DNA of 64,000 nucleotides from Clitoria ternatea (GCA_037962975.1 CM075671.1:158585501-158649500), one strand, 5' to 3'. Positions 11,434 to 25,200 are shown, numbered from the stretch's first letter. The notes: generated by a model from the sequence alone, not told the origin. Program-made: numbers and translations.

Positions 11434-12968
11434 TAGCTATAGAAATATTCATTTGCTTAAGTAGTTTGCATATATGTTTGGAACAAAATAATCTTATATT
11501 CATGATAATTTTATTGGCAATTTTGTTAGTTGTATATATTTGTTACTGTGTTGGGACTATCTCTTTTACAATTTGCAGGATTGTGATAATACAAAAAACA
11601 AAAATGATATTAAAAAAAGTCCTACCTACGAACTTGGATTTGGAATTAACCAAGTTTATAGGTTCTCTATAAACTTGGTTCAGGCTTCAACCGAGTTCGT
11701 AGATTGCCCAGAAATAAATTTAAACACGATTATGCCCTAAACCGAGTTCGTAGGGTGAATCTATAAACATGTTTCTGTAAAAGAACATCTATATCTATGA
11801 GCACAGTTCCTTTGAAATTGAGTTCAGACCTACAAACACGGTCGAAACAAACTCATTTTGACAACCGAGTTTGTAGCCTAATTTTAACCGAGTTCATAAA
11901 CCTTTTCTACACTAGTGTAATGCGTGTATGATAACATAACTTATTCTCTTTTATCTTTATTAGTCCATATTATCATTATCGGGTAGGGTCCTTCCTCGAG
12001 AAGCTCTTTGTCCTTAACACTAAGGGGTAAAACACGATGTGAGTGGATCTCTAAAGCCCTATGTATTCAAAATTTAAGTAGTTATTACCATAATCATTCT
12101 CACGTGACTAGCTCGATACTAGTAAACATTTTAGAGGTCACACACACACATATACATATTGGGTTGAACACAAAAAATAACTAAGGAAATTAAGGCTTTT
12201 CAAGGATAATTTCTATGTAAGGTAAAATAGTTCCGTAATAAGTTAATACTTTTTGTTTAGTTAAATAACTGGATAAAGTATAGATAGTCGTCTATACCCT
12301 TCCTCAAACTCTTTAACTTCATTAAAGTGCTAAATTTTGAACAATATAGAAGAAATGAGTTTGGGATTTAGAGGGATAAAATTTTGTCACTGTGATTCTT
12401 GGATCGATTTGGCAGAACACCATCCCGTTACATCTTTTGCTATGAAACTTTATCCTTCAACCATAAGATGAAAATTTATTAAGTTTAATTTTTGAAAAGA
12501 AATTAAGTGAATAAAATCATTCAAAACTATTGGCAATAATTTCCCAAAACCCTTCTCAATTTACTTAGACCAGTCATTTGTTAGTTTTCTCTAAAACATA
12601 GAAATTGTCGTATTTTCTCTAGAAAAATTCAATCGGGTTGCTTCAAAAGTCCAATTTGAGTAAATTTTAGAGATTTATCATTTTAACATAAAATAAATTT
12701 ATAATTTCAACTCAGAAAAATAGCTTTTCCAATTTTACCTATTTTACCCCTTAAATTCCTTTTTATCGATGATGAAGGACAAAAGCTTTTCGAATCTTCT
12801 GTTCTTTTTCACACTTCTCAAGTTAACGTCTTAACCATAATTTAATACACTTTTCGGGGATAATCAAAAAATTTCAAAACCCTTATAAGAGTTCCCAACA
12901 CATTTCACCCTTACCCCCCGGTCAAAAATACATTTTTCGGTGATTTCTTCGCTAAGGACCGTACCAGG

Positions 12969-13078
12969 ACTTAAGCCTTTTCTTACGTCAATCCAACCAA
13001 ACAAAATTTAAAACAAATATATGACTTAAGTCTTTTCTTATGTCAATCCAACCAAACAAAATTTAAAGAACATATATG
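12969..13078. repeat. 55-bp tandem duplication
   Basis: Two nearly identical copies start ACTTAAGYCTTTTCTTAYGT at 12969 and 13024. They differ by a few substitutions, mostly C/T. Confidence 0.85.
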
Positions 13079-13489
13079 CATATATTACAGAATTTCAGAG
13101 GTGACACATATCCCTTAAAAACTCAAAAAATTTTCATTTAAGTATCATTACCACTTAACAAGTATTTTCACAATTTATGCATAATTTAAATCCATTTCTT
13201 TTTAGAGTTTTATAACAATTCCAAATTCAGTATTCCCATCAAATAACTAACACTACCACATGTCAAAAATTCAAAATTTAAAACATGTTCATAGCCATCA
13301 AGCAAAACCACCAAAATCTTAACATACAAGGAAAATATACACCTTTTCCTATAAAATTTTGCATGCAATATCATGATTGCCACACCCCGATTTTTGGACC
13401 TGAATTCCGATGTAATCAACATAAATAATTAATAAAAATGCGAGTAAATTCTTTGCGTTTTAAAATAATCCAAAACACCTCAACGATTA

Positions 13490-16400
13490 TGAGACGCCCC
13501 GAAAATACGGGGGAATTTTTCACGTTTATCAATCATTTATAAATCGGATAATTAAAGTGGTGAAGCTTTTTACTCAACACCTGGACTAAGAGAAACCACT
13601 CCCATATATGAAGATATAAGAGGGTAGGTTAAAAGATGATTTTATAATAAATTTCCCATTAAAATAGCGGAAGAAATAATTAATTTTGATGTTGCATGAT
13701 TGAAATTAAGGAGGACGGATTTTATGTAGTGCAGGGTTCATGATATGTCCCAAAATACTCCTAAGATGATGCAAGAAGAAGGTTCAATGCAAGGGAGATT
13801 TAATCACTTGAAACAAAATAATTATGTGCATCAGGGAGCTACTCACTCAAGCGAGCACCACATTCGCTTGAGCGAGCAAGCATATGCACGCTTGAGCGAA
13901 ACAAGGAAAAGCTAAGCGAAAAAAAGATTAAGCATCAGGGGCTCCTCTCACTTGAGCAAGCCCCATCTCGCTTGAGTGAGATTTGGAGGCCACACCTGGG
14001 CGAGCCAGCGAAACGCTTGAGCGAGATTGCTCCTGCAAAAACAAGGACTCACTGCCCGATTTTTGCTTGGGCGAGGCAAGGCTCGCCTGGGCGAAAATTG
14101 TCCAGTGTCCAATTTCCTTCCCTCTCGCTTGAGCGACTCCCAAGCCTCGACCATTTTGCCTGAGTGAAAATGGTCCAATGACCAACCACTGATTCCAACC
14201 GAGTCTCACTTAGGTGAGAAGGCTATTCGCTTGAGCAAATTTCGGCCAGTGACCACAACACTGATGCAGGAGGATCTCGCTTGAGCGAGTTATGCAGAAA
14301 ACGAAAAAACATGAGATTTTCATGCAACTTAACATGCCAAATACCATTTAGTGCTATTTTTGCCTATTCTAATGCATTCCTCATATTCTATTATGCATTT
14401 AGGAGTCTATCCACTCTTTCTTACATATTAAATTCAACTCTCTTTCATTCATTACATAGCATTTAAATCATTCTCACAATATCTTCATCAAATATCATAA
14501 ATTATAAAACACATCGTTCATTCATGAGAATTCATCATCAACTAACTTCATAACTCATCATCTTACATCATTTGGGTCATAAATGAAAATTGGCCATACA
14601 CACCAAGGTCCAATTTTCCTACATGACCCTCAAAATCATCATCTCTAATCTAGATAACAAAATGAGCATACATACATCCTATATGCTATACAAAATCTAG
14701 ATTTTTCCGGCCAAGGCACTTCCTATACAACCATTTACCTCCTCAATAAGTTTTACTTCAAATATCCACTCTTTCTATATGTGCCCTGCATCACAATTCT
14801 AAAAATGGACAACATAAGAGAGTGAGTCATACATTCCAAAAGGATGAATATGAATACCATATGATTATTACATATGCATCAAACATGTATACTTGCATAC
14901 ACACAACACCTCATTCATCATTATATCTTTATCACACACATAACTCAACATTATTTTAAGTCAAGCAAGGTATACTAGCATATACATAATCAAGTCCTGC
15001 AACATTGGACTATCACACAATACATCATTTTACATAAATTATCATTAGGTATTCATATCTTCATGTTGTCTTAACGTATTATATCATCTCCAATACATCC
15101 ATCATCATAACTCATCTCCTTTGGCATACTTTCTTGCTATATGAAAATGCTCTTAAGCTAATGCATATGCACAATGGAATATGTTAACAATTGCAGATCT
15201 GACTGTGGGATATAAACACCAAATTTATGGGTTTCAGGTATGCTCATCTAACCATACCCCTACTGCAGTAGTAAAATGTGTACATTTATTCATAAATTTG
15301 CATGCATTTCACCAATTATTTTACCGGTACCAAACCGCATCGCCCATCTTGCAACACCTGGTCATTTTCACCATGACCGCAGATATCAAATCATGACGGC
15401 TGTGATCCCAAGGACCACCGGGGTCACCTACTCATCAAGAGCCACCCCCCACAAGGGTCGGCCACATGTATCTCCCCATAGTAATACATGGGCGGCTTTG
15501 TGACTTACACACCGAGTCACAGGGGAAAATAAAATTGCTCATGCACCGAGCCACCCTCCCACTGGGTCGGCCGAGGGAACTCCCCTAATGTTCCAACAAC
15601 GGTGGCTATGCAGTATGCCATGGATGTAAATGCAAATCATATGCATTTCTCACTCTATGCATCCTATACATGCCACTCATCATACATCATCATCATCACC
15701 ACAAAGCTTTTAGTGGATTCATTATTGTTGGTTATTCTTGTTAATTTAAATCTTTATATGGCATTTTCGGTAATCCTCATTCACATCATTCGATTTCATC
15801 ATTAATACAAAGGCTTCAATCATACTCTTATCAAATATCATCAACATTCATTATAGATTTACGGTGGACATAGGTATCACCATAAAATAATCAATGATTT
15901 ACGCCACCATACAACACACCAAAATTATTCTAAATGCATCAAGCATGTTGCCAAAACATATCATCAACATCATACACAACATCATGTAGCACTCCAAGCA
16001 AGGCAAACATGCATATCAACAGATATGGCAATCATATACCATTCAAATTCATGCATTTAGAACATAAGACTCCTCTCCTACCTCAAGAGAAGAATTCTGA
16101 TTGATTAGACGCACCCGCCTTGTCATTCAGAATGGATCCTACATAATCATACATATAAAATCCTAACCAACCAACCAATTAAGACATCATTTCAATTCTA
16201 TTTAATCATAATCATATGCATAATTTCCTAAGATGTTTAAAACATGTTCTAAACGTCATTTTCATTATTTTGTTAGGTTTCGGGAATTCCTTCCCACCAA
16301 GCCACATTCATTAAATTCAATGGCTACAAAACAATCATAGCCCCAACCTTCACAAAATACCACACCAATTAATGCTCATAAACCCAATTGCTTGCATTTA

Positions 16401-17301
16401 CTCCCAATCACACTTTCCAACCAATATTCATAATTTTCTCCAATTCTTAAAAGCTAGAGTTTCTCTAAAACCCAACAACACACATTAAAGCATCATTAAT
16501 CTTCATCATCTTCCAACCATAAATGCACCAACCATCATTAATATCATTTAAAGATTGCATTTATGTCACCCACCTTAGGGTTTATGCATTAAATACTCTC
16601 TTCAACCACGCATCTACATACATTGCTCCCCCAAAGCATAATGATGCATGTACATGGAAACAACCTCAACAAAATGGTGAGTATATCTTACCTCACACCT
16701 AAAACGAAATGGGTTTTCAAGGGAGAGGGAGGCCATACGAAAATGAGAAGAAGAAGAGAGGAAGAACTTCAATCTCCTAGCTTGCTCCAAGGATGAAATT
16801 GAGAGGGAGAGGGAGGTCACCACCTTAGCTTAGGGTTTTTGGAAGAGAAAAAGGGAAAATGAAGAACGAGTGAAGAGAAGAAGAAGTGAAGTATTTTTCC
16901 CTTCTTTCCTTCAGCATACACACAAGAATAGAAGGGAAAATTGGGTTTTTGGTTTTAATTTTAGTCATCTCATTAAAAGATTCATCGTTTTATGACCAAC
17001 AGGACCCCTGTTCGGGCTCAATACTTAATCTAAAAATTATTCCAAATATATTTTCAGACTCCCAATATTATCCTTAACAGCCCTGACCAATATCATCCCA
17101 ATCGGAGATATTTGGTCCGACACCCATATTCGAATCGGGCTTATTTTCAGCTTAACCGGTCTCAATAAATCACCAACAGTCCCTAAAAATCTTAATTTAT
17201 TTATTTCTAATATGCTGGGACATTAAATAATTTATATTCAAATTGGTCAATATTTATTTTCCTTGATTTAATCCTCTATTTTAAAATTTTAGGATGTTAC
17301 A
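13490..17301 (-). repeat. 3' LTR of element C (3812 bp)
   Basis: TG...CA ends; paired with 22225-26172. The pyrimidine-rich leader (about 16700-16900) is followed by a donor-like GAG/GTAAGATA (intron start 16691). The acceptor-like CTCACTC...CATTTTTAG ends at 14799, giving 1893 nt. Compared with the other copy it lacks two CTCGCTTGAGCGAG-bearing segments and about 53 bp (24184-24236 in the other copy). The small ORFs it holds are not genes. Confidence 0.93.
13845..14295. repeat. CTCGCTTGAGCGAG repeat cluster, element C 3' LTR
   Basis: About 15 perfect and imperfect copies of the near-palindrome CTCGCTTGAGCGAG or its halves, spaced 15-45 bp, with G/C-rich spacers. It stands out from the AT-rich surroundings. 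Confidence 0.88.
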
Positions 17302-17315
17302 ATCCACCCTACCAA
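17302..17315 (-). other. polypurine tract of element C
   Basis: The minus strand reads TTGGTAGGGTGGATT directly before the 3' LTR start TGTAACATCC. Confidence 0.75.
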
Positions 17316-17396
17316 AAAGAAAATTTTGTCCTTGAAATTTAACATACCGGATTCGAACACGTCGGGATATCGTTTTTTGATGTTGTCCTCATGTTC

Positions 17397-20300
17397 CTAT
17401 GTAAACGTCTCCACATTTCCATGTTTCCAAGTGACCTTCACCAAAGGTACCAGCTTGTTCCGCAATCTCTTCACGGAATGTTCGACAATGCGAACAGAAA
17501 CAGGAGGAATAGATAAATCATCACGTACATCAATATCATCCATAGGAATCATGTGTAGAAGATCATGAACATATTTTCCCAATTGCGATACGTGGAACAC
17601 ATTGTGTAGGTTAGCAAGATGCGGAGGGAGTGCAATTCGATAAGCAACGTCGCCAATCCGCTCCAATACCTCGTAAGGTCCAACAAACCTAGGGCTTAAC
17701 TTTCCATTTTTCAACGCCTTTCCAATCCCTTTATCACGTGAGACCTTCAAGAATATGTGATCACCCACTTAAAACTCAAGTGGTTTATGCCTCTTGTCAT
17801 AATAACTCTTCTGTCTATCCTGAGTAATCTTCATATTCTCTTGTATCTTTCTAATCTGCTCGGTAGTCTCTTGAACAATCTCCGGCCCTAAGGCCAAGTT
17901 CTCACTAACCTCAAGCCAACACAAAGGGGTTCTACACTTCCTTCCATACAACGCTTCATATGGGGCCATGCCAATACTAGAATGGAAGTTGTTGTTATAG
18001 GTAAATTGAATTAAAGGCAAATACTTCACCCATGAACCTCCATGTTCTAGAACACATGCACATAACAAATCCTCAAGACTCTGAATAGTCCTCTCGGATT
18101 ATCCGTCTATCTGAGGGTGATAAGCTGAGCTCAACTTCAATTTAGAGCTTATGGCCTCATGTAGGATTCCACAAAATCAAGAAGTAAAACGCGGGTCTCT
18201 ATCAGAAACAATACTAGACGGCACCCCATGCAATCTCACTATTTCCTTAATGTACAACTGCGCCAGATCCTCTAAGGAACTCTTCATACTAATCGGTAGA
18301 AAATGCACACTCTTCGTCGAATGATCTACAATCACCCAAATTCCGTCAAAATTGGACCTCGTCCTAGGTAGACCGGACACAAAGTCCATAACAATAGCAT
18401 CCCATTTTCAGACAGGGATCTCCAAAGGTCTCAAATAACCAGATGGTCTTTGATGCTCGACCTTCGCCTTCTAACAAACAAGGCAAGATGCCATGAAGTT
18501 TGCCACGTCACGCTTCATACCAGGCCACCAAAAATTCTTCTTTAAGTCTTGATACATCTTGGTAGAACCAGGATGAATGCTCAATACGCTTTTGTGAGCT
18601 TTCTCAAGTACACATTTCCTTACATCACCACTTGACGAAACGTAAATGCGGCCCTTCACACGCCAAATGCCATCTTGACCTTCCACTAGGAACAAATTCT
18701 TCCCTTTCTCTTGGGTTTTCTTTGTCTCAGTCAAATACTCATCATTCAGTTGTTGTACCTTCACATATTCAAGAAACTCATTTGTGACTTTTAACATTTC
18801 AAGCGACATTTTCTTGTAAGTATAGGTCTCTACACCCACATTCAAATCTCTAAATTGTTCTATTAACTCTATCTCTTTCGCCATCATCATAGAGATATGC
18901 AATGATTTTTGGCTCAAAGCATCGGCAACCACATTTGCCTTTTCGAGATGATACCTCAACTCGAACTCATAGTCCTTTAGGAATTCCATCCACCTTCTTT
19001 AGCACATATTCAGTTCCTTTTGGTCAAACAAATACTTAAGGCTCTTGTGATCATTAAAGACCACAAACTTAGAACCATACAAGTAATGTCGCCACAACTT
19101 CAAAGTGAACACCACCGCCGTCAATTCAAGGTCATGAGTAGGATAATTAACCTCATGCGGTCACAATTGTCTCGACGCATAGGCTATCACACGCTCCTTT
19201 TGCATCAATACGCATCCATGACCAAGCTTAGACGCATCATAATACACCACAAAATCATCCGTTAAGTCTGGCAATGCTAACACCAATGCAGCAGTAAGTC
19301 TTAAGTTCAACTCTTGGAAACTTTCTTCACATTCACGAGTCCACACAAATGGTTGATTCTTACAGGTCAACTTCGTCAATGGTAGAGCTAAGCAGGAAAA
19401 TCCTTCAATAAATCTCCGATAGTAACCAGCAAGACCAAGAAAACTTCTTATCTTTGTTACAGACGTCGGTCTTTCCCAAGCCATTACAGCTTCAACTTTC
19501 GATCGATCAATAGCAACCCCATCACTTGAAATCACATGACTAAGAAAAGAGATCTCACTCATCTAGAATTCACATTTAGAGAGTTTAGCATACAACTCTT
19601 TCTCTCGAAGAATGGTCAATACAAGACGAAGATGTCTTTCATGCTCTTCATGACTCTTGTAGTACACCAAAATATCATCGATAAACACCACGATGAATTG
19701 ATCGAGATACTCGTGAAAAATGCGATTCATGTAATCCATGAAAATCGCAGGAGCATTTATCACTCCAAATGGCATCACTATGTACTTAAGGTGCCCATAT
19801 CACGTTCGGAAAGTAGTTTTCGGAATATCTTTGGTCTTCACCCGAATTTAGTGATATCCGGAACGTAAGTCAATCTTAGAGAATACCACAGCACCCTTCA
19901 ATTGATCCAAAAGATCATCAATACGAGGAAGAGGATATTTGTTCTTAATGGTTAGCTTGTTGAGTTGGCGATAGTCAACGCACAACCTCATGCTTCCATC
20001 CTTCTTTTTCACCAACAATACAGGAGCACCCCAAGGAGACACACTTAGGCGAATAAACTCCCGTTTAAGCAATTCCTTGACTTACTTCTTCAGCTCGGCC
20101 AACTCCATAGGAGACATCCTATAAGGAGCTCTAAAAATAGGCTCAGTACCAGGAATGAGGTCAATAGAAAATTCCACTTCTCGTGGAGGAGGTAGTCCAG
20201 GAATCTCATCCGGAAACACATCGGGAAATGCTGAAACAATAGGAATCTCACAAGATTGGGACGTGCCATTCCCATCAACTAAACAGAACATCATAAAAAG

Positions 20301-20942
20301 CTGGGTGATACCTTGCACATCAAAGCCTCCAGCATTTAAAGTTAGAAAGATCACCGTCTTGCAATGATAATCCACCATGACTTTGTTAGCGGATAACCAA
20401 TCCATTCCTAGAATAATATCCAGGTCTTTCATAGGCAGACATACAAGGGATACAACAAACTTTCTACCCTCAAGGTCCATCTCAACATTCTCACATCGAG
20501 TCACCGATCTTAAACAAGTACCAGTCGGTGTAGTCACCAATATGGAACCCTTCATCATACAAACAGGCACCTTCAAGCGCCTCACATAATCTTCAGAAAT
20601 AAATGAGTGCGTAGCACCAGAATCAAAGATAATGTTTACCGGAACACCAAGAATTTCACACTCACCACGGACAAGATCTTCAGCTTGCGTGACTTCTTCA
20701 CCAGTAACCGCAAACACTCTGCCAGCAGCTTGTAGTTGATCACCACCATTGTGGTTTCCATTTCTTCCACCATGGCCATTACCTCGACCATTGTCGTTTC
20801 TTCCACCGTTATGATTTCCACCACGACCACCATTTCGGCCACCATTATAACCATGACCGTTTCCACGACCACGGCCTCCAAAGCCACCATGGCCGCCACG
20901 GTTACCATTAGGATTCACACGTACAGGAGCATTAGCATTCAA
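17397..20942 (-). pseudogene. pol: gypsy C pol: protease, RT, RNase H, integrase (broken)
   Basis: Protease DSGATHSFIS lies near 20630. RT follows (PYRMSPMELAELKK, then LVKKKDGSMRLCVDYRQLNK near 20000, VINAPAIFMDY, FIDDILVYYKS near 19690). RNase H (VVYYDASKLGHGC near 19240) is followed by the integrase HHCC region (HPGSTKMYQDL to CLVC, about 18590-18475) and the core (MDFVSGLPRTRSN near 18389, IVSDRDPRFTS). Last comes the C-terminus with PRFVGPYEVL and a chromodomain-position tail ending near 17397. Stops at about 20076, 19855, 19788, 19563, 18998 and elsewhere split the frame, and nearly all look like CAA/CAG/CGA to stop or TGG to TAG. Confidence 0.92.
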
Positions 20943-21859
20943 TGGGAAATTAGGGCGAATATGCCTAGGTTAGTTGCATTGGTAGCACACCACATCATCC
21001 CGTGGACAATCTCGTGCCAAATGGCTAGTACCACACTTGAAGCAAGTTAGGCCTTGGCATTTCCACGGCCTTGGTTACCACCACCGTAACCACCTCTAGG
21101 AGCACCACGTCCTCTAGCATTGGAGGATCCACCACGAAGGAACTTGTTCTTCTTGAAGTGACCTTGCTTCTTGAAACTAGAGAATTGACCCTTTAACTTA
21201 GGCTCATGTTTTCCATGACTCGAAGGAGCCACATCACCTTCTTCATAGATACGACACTTATTCACAAGTGTCAAGAAACTCGTAATCTCTTGATATCGGA
21301 TAGCCCGCTTGATCTCAGGCCTTAATCCATTTTCAAATTTCACATATTTCGATGCCTCGATACCCTCCTGTTCATAGGGCGGATAAAACGCACAAAGTTC
21401 TTCAAACTTGGAGGCATACTCCTCCACCGTCATGCCACCTTGCTTAAGTTCCATAAACTCAAGCTCTTTCTTGCTTCTATAACTATCCGAAAAATACTTC
21501 TTCAAGAACTCTACTTTAAAGTTTTCCCAAACCAAGGGAATATCAGTAAATATCATGCGTCCCCTAGTAAGATGCCACCAAGCCTCAGCCTCATCGAGGA
21601 TCATAAAGACCGCATACTCCACCTTTTACGCTTCAGAACACTCGAAGCTAGCATAGATTCTTTCCAAGTCATTAATCCAAGCATACGCATCTTCAGGCTT
21701 ATAACCTCCATGAAATTCTGAAGGTTTCCTCTTGAGAAATAAATCAAGACCTTGGGAGCCCTGTTCTACGTTCAGCTGGCCTTGTCTTTCCAAGAGGTCG
21801 GCAAAGCAATTCAAGGTATTTGCTATAGCAGCAGCCTCTCGATTTGGTCTACCAGCCAT
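20943..21859 (-). pseudogene. gag: gypsy C gag (broken)
   Basis: ATG at 21859 (MAGRPNREAAAIANT), then the capsid domain (GLDLFLKRKPSEFHGGYKPEDAYAW is the conserved entry, about 21770-21690; WENFKVEFLKKYF; MELKQGGMTVEEYASKF). It continues to a first intact CCHC knuckle (CFKCGTSHLARDC, near 21030) and a second one with a stop in it and a lost cysteine (near 20970). The linker that follows into protease (about 20930-20740) is a Gly/Asn/Arg/His-rich repeat (GGRNGGRGGNHNGG type). A stop near 21623 and the knuckle stop break it. Confidence 0.9.
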
Positions 21860-22209
21860 ATTTCAAGCCTATATGTTAAAACATGGCTCACACGTGAGTG
21901 TACTAGAATAAACATTTAATTTTTCAACTTATAAATTCAAAGTTCTAGCACTTATAAACCTATCATGCACCACATCACATAATCATATCACTTTTCAATA
22001 CATAATCACAACATATTCATCATTAGAGGTAAATAGTGTAAGGACTCTTGGCCAGACTCATTAACAAGTACATTAATTTCAAGTCAATGGCAAACAGCCA
22101 CAATCCAATCAAATAATCCATAAATCAATCAATTATAGCTCATACAATTCAATCATAAACAATAATTACGTGAATGACATCAATCATGATCGTATCAAGA
22201 GCAACCAAT

Positions 22210-22221
22210 GCTCTGATACCA
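22210..22221 (-). other. primer binding site (initiator Met tRNA), element C
   Basis: The minus strand reads TGGTATCAGAGC, three bases inside the 5' LTR boundary at 22225. Confidence 0.9.
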
Positions 22222-22224
22222 GGT

Positions 22225-25200
22225 TGAGACGCCCCGAAAATACGGTGGAATTTTTCACGTTTATCAATCATTTAAAAATCGGATAATTAAAGTGGTAAAG
22301 TTTTTTACTCAACACCTGGATTAAGAGAAACCACTCCCATATATGAAGATATAAGAGGGTAGGTTAAAAGATGATTTTATAATAAATTTCCAATTAAAAC
22401 AGTGGAAGAAATAATTAATTTTGATGTTGCATGATTGAAATTAAAGAGGACGGATTTCATGTAGTGCAGGGTTCATGATATGTCCCAAAATACTCCTAAG
22501 ATGATGCAAGAAGAAGGTCCAATGCAAGGGAGATTTAATCACTTGAAATAAAATAATTGTATGCATCAGGGAGCTACTAGCTCAAGCGAGCACCACATTC
22601 GCTTGAGCGAGCAGGCATATGCATGCTTGAGCCAAACAAGGAAAAGCTGAGTGAAGAAAAGATTAAGCATCAGGGGCTCCTCTCGCTTGAGCAAGCCCCA
22701 TCTCACTTGAGCGAGATTCAAAGGCCACACCTGGGCGAGCCAGCGAGACGCTTGAGCGAAGGAGGAGAATTATCTCAGGGGATAATCTCGCTTGAGCGAG
22801 TTCCATCTCGCTTGAACGAGATTGCTCCTGCAACAACAGGGACTCACTGCCCGATTTTCGCTTGGGCGAGGCAGGGCTCGCCTGGGTGAAAAATGTCCAG
22901 TGTCCAATTTCCTTCCCTCTCGCTTGAGCGACTCCCAAGCCCAGACTATTTCACCTGAGCAAAAATGGTCCAATGACCAACCATTGATTCCAACCGAGTC
23001 TCGCTTGGGTGAGAAGGCTATTCGCTTGAGCGAATTTCGGCCAGTGACCATAACACTGATGCAGGAGGATCTCGCTCGAGCGATATCACCACTCGCTTGA
23101 GCGAGTTATCCAGAAAACAGGCAAACATGAGATTTTCATGCAACTTAACATGCCAAATACCATTTAGTGCTATTTTCGCCTATTCTAATGCATTCCTCAT
23201 ATTCTATTATGCATTTAGGAGTCTATCCACTCTTTCTTACATATTAAATTCAACTCCCTTTCATTCACTACATAGCATTTAAATCATTCTCACAACATCT
23301 TCATCAAATATCATAAATTATAAAACACATCATTCATTCATGAGAATTCATTATCAACTAACTTCATAACTCATCATCTTACATCATTTGGGTCATAAAT
23401 GAAAATTGGCCATACACACCAAGGTCCAATTTTCCTACAAGACCCTCAAAATCATCATCTCTAATCTAGATAACAAAATGAGCATACATACATCCTATAT
23501 GCTATACAAAATCTAGATTTTACCGGCCAAGGCACTTCCTATACAACCATTTACCTCCTCAATAAGTTTTACTTCAATATCCACTCTTCCCATATGTGCC
23601 CTACATCACAAGTCTAAAAATGGACAACATGGGAGAGTGAGTCATATATTCCAAAAAGATGAATATGAATACCATGTAATTATGTACATATGCATCAAAC
23701 ATGTATACTTGCATACACACAACACCTCATTCATCATTATATCTTTATCACACACATAACTCAACATTATTTTAAGTCAAGCGAGGTATACTAGCATATA
23801 CATAATCAAGTCCTGCAACATTGGACTATCACACAATACATCATTTTACATAAATTATCATTAGGTATTCATATCTTCATGTTGTCTTAACGTATTATAT
23901 CATCTCTAATACATCCATCATCATAACTCATATCCTTTGGCATACTTTCTTTCTATATGCAAACGCTCTTAAGCTAATGCATATGCACAATGGAATATGT
24001 CAATAATTGCAGATCTGACAGTAGGATATAAACACCAAATTTATGGGTTTCAGGTATGATCATCTAACCATACCCCTATTGCAGTAGTAAAATATGTACA
24101 CTTATTCATAAATTTGCATGCATTTCACCAATTATTTTACTGGTACTAAACCGCATCGCCCATCTTACAACACCTAGTCATTTTCACGATTACCGTGGTA
24201 TACAACATATTCAACATATGGTGTTGCGGGCCGGCCAGATATCAAATCATGGCGGCTGTGATCCCAAGGACCACCGGGGTCACCTGCTCATCAAGAGCCA
24301 CCCCCCACAAGGATCGGCCACATATAGCTCCCCGTAGCAATACATGGGCGGCTTCGTGACTTACACACTAAGTCACAGGGGAAAATAAAATTGCTCATGC
24401 ACCGAGCCACCCTACCACTGGGTCGGCCGAGGGAACTCCCCTAATGTTCCAACAACGGCGTCTATGCAGTATGCCATGGATGCAAATGAAAATCATATGC
24501 ATTTCTCACTCTATGCATCCTATACATGCCACTCATCATACATCATCATCATCATCACCAACATCACCATAAAGCTTTTAGTGGATTCATTATTGTTGGT
24601 TATTCTTGTTAATTTAAATCTTTGTGTGGCATTTTCGGTAATCCTCATTCACATCATTCAATTTCATCATTAATACAAAGGCTTCAATCATACTCTTATC
24701 AAATATCATCAACATTCATTATACATTTACGGTGGACATGGGTATCACCATAAAATAATCAACAATTTACGCCACCATACAACACACCAAAATTATTCTA
24801 AATGCATCAAGCATGTTGCCAAAACATATCATCAACATCATACGCAACATCATATAGTACTCCAAGCAAGGCAAACATGCATATCAACACATATGGCAAT
24901 CATATACCATTCAAATTCATGCATTTAGAACATAAGACTCCTCTCCTACCTCAAGAGAAGAATTCTGATTGATAAGACGCACCCGCCTCATCATTCAGAA
25001 TGGATCCTACATAATCATACATATAAAATCCTAATCAATCAACCAATTAAGACATCATTTCAATTTTATTTAATCATAATCATATCCATAATTTCCTAAC
25101 ATGTTTAAGACATGTTCTAAATGTCATTTTCATTATTTTGTTAGGTTTCGGGAATTCCTTCCCACCAAGCCACATTCATTAAATTCAAAGGCTACAAAAC

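Larger units (their letters stand above)
10327..11917. mobile_element. non-autonomous CACTA (En/Spm-like) DNA transposon, 1591 bp
   Basis: The ends are CACTAGTGCAGAAAA (left) and, inverted, CACTAGTGTAGAAAA (right), the typical CACTA termini. The flanking triplets are TGA and TAA, a 3-bp duplication with one mismatch. Both subterminal zones (10364-10770 and 11630-11900) are packed with direct and inverted copies of a motif around AAGAACTCGGTTC or AACCGAGTTCTTAGG, the expected transposase-binding type of repeat. The interior has a minisatellite and a small exon-like remnant but no transposase gene, so it would need a helper. Confidence 0.85.
9801..13377 (-). mobile_element. left part of old gypsy LTR F, with insertions
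   Basis: This AT-rich stretch has no credible coding frame. It is joined to 34061-35866 once the solo LTR E and one ATGAT copy are removed. An acceptor-like block (CCACTCAC, T-rich, CTTAG) ends at 12020 on the minus strand, as in the other gypsy LTRs here. The CACTA element at 10327-11917 is inserted in it. Its left boundary is hidden by element B, so the assignment to F is inferred from continuity. Confidence 0.5.

Noticed and set aside
13845..14295. CRISPR-like array from regularly repeated CTCGCTTGAGCGAG
   Set aside because: The repeats are short and variable, the spacers uneven, there are no cas genes, and the context is a plant LTR.
20636..21050. Overlapping Thr/Ser/Met/Val-rich ORFs on both strands
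   Set aside because: They are frame shadows of the Gly/Asn-rich repeat linker between gag and protease of element C.
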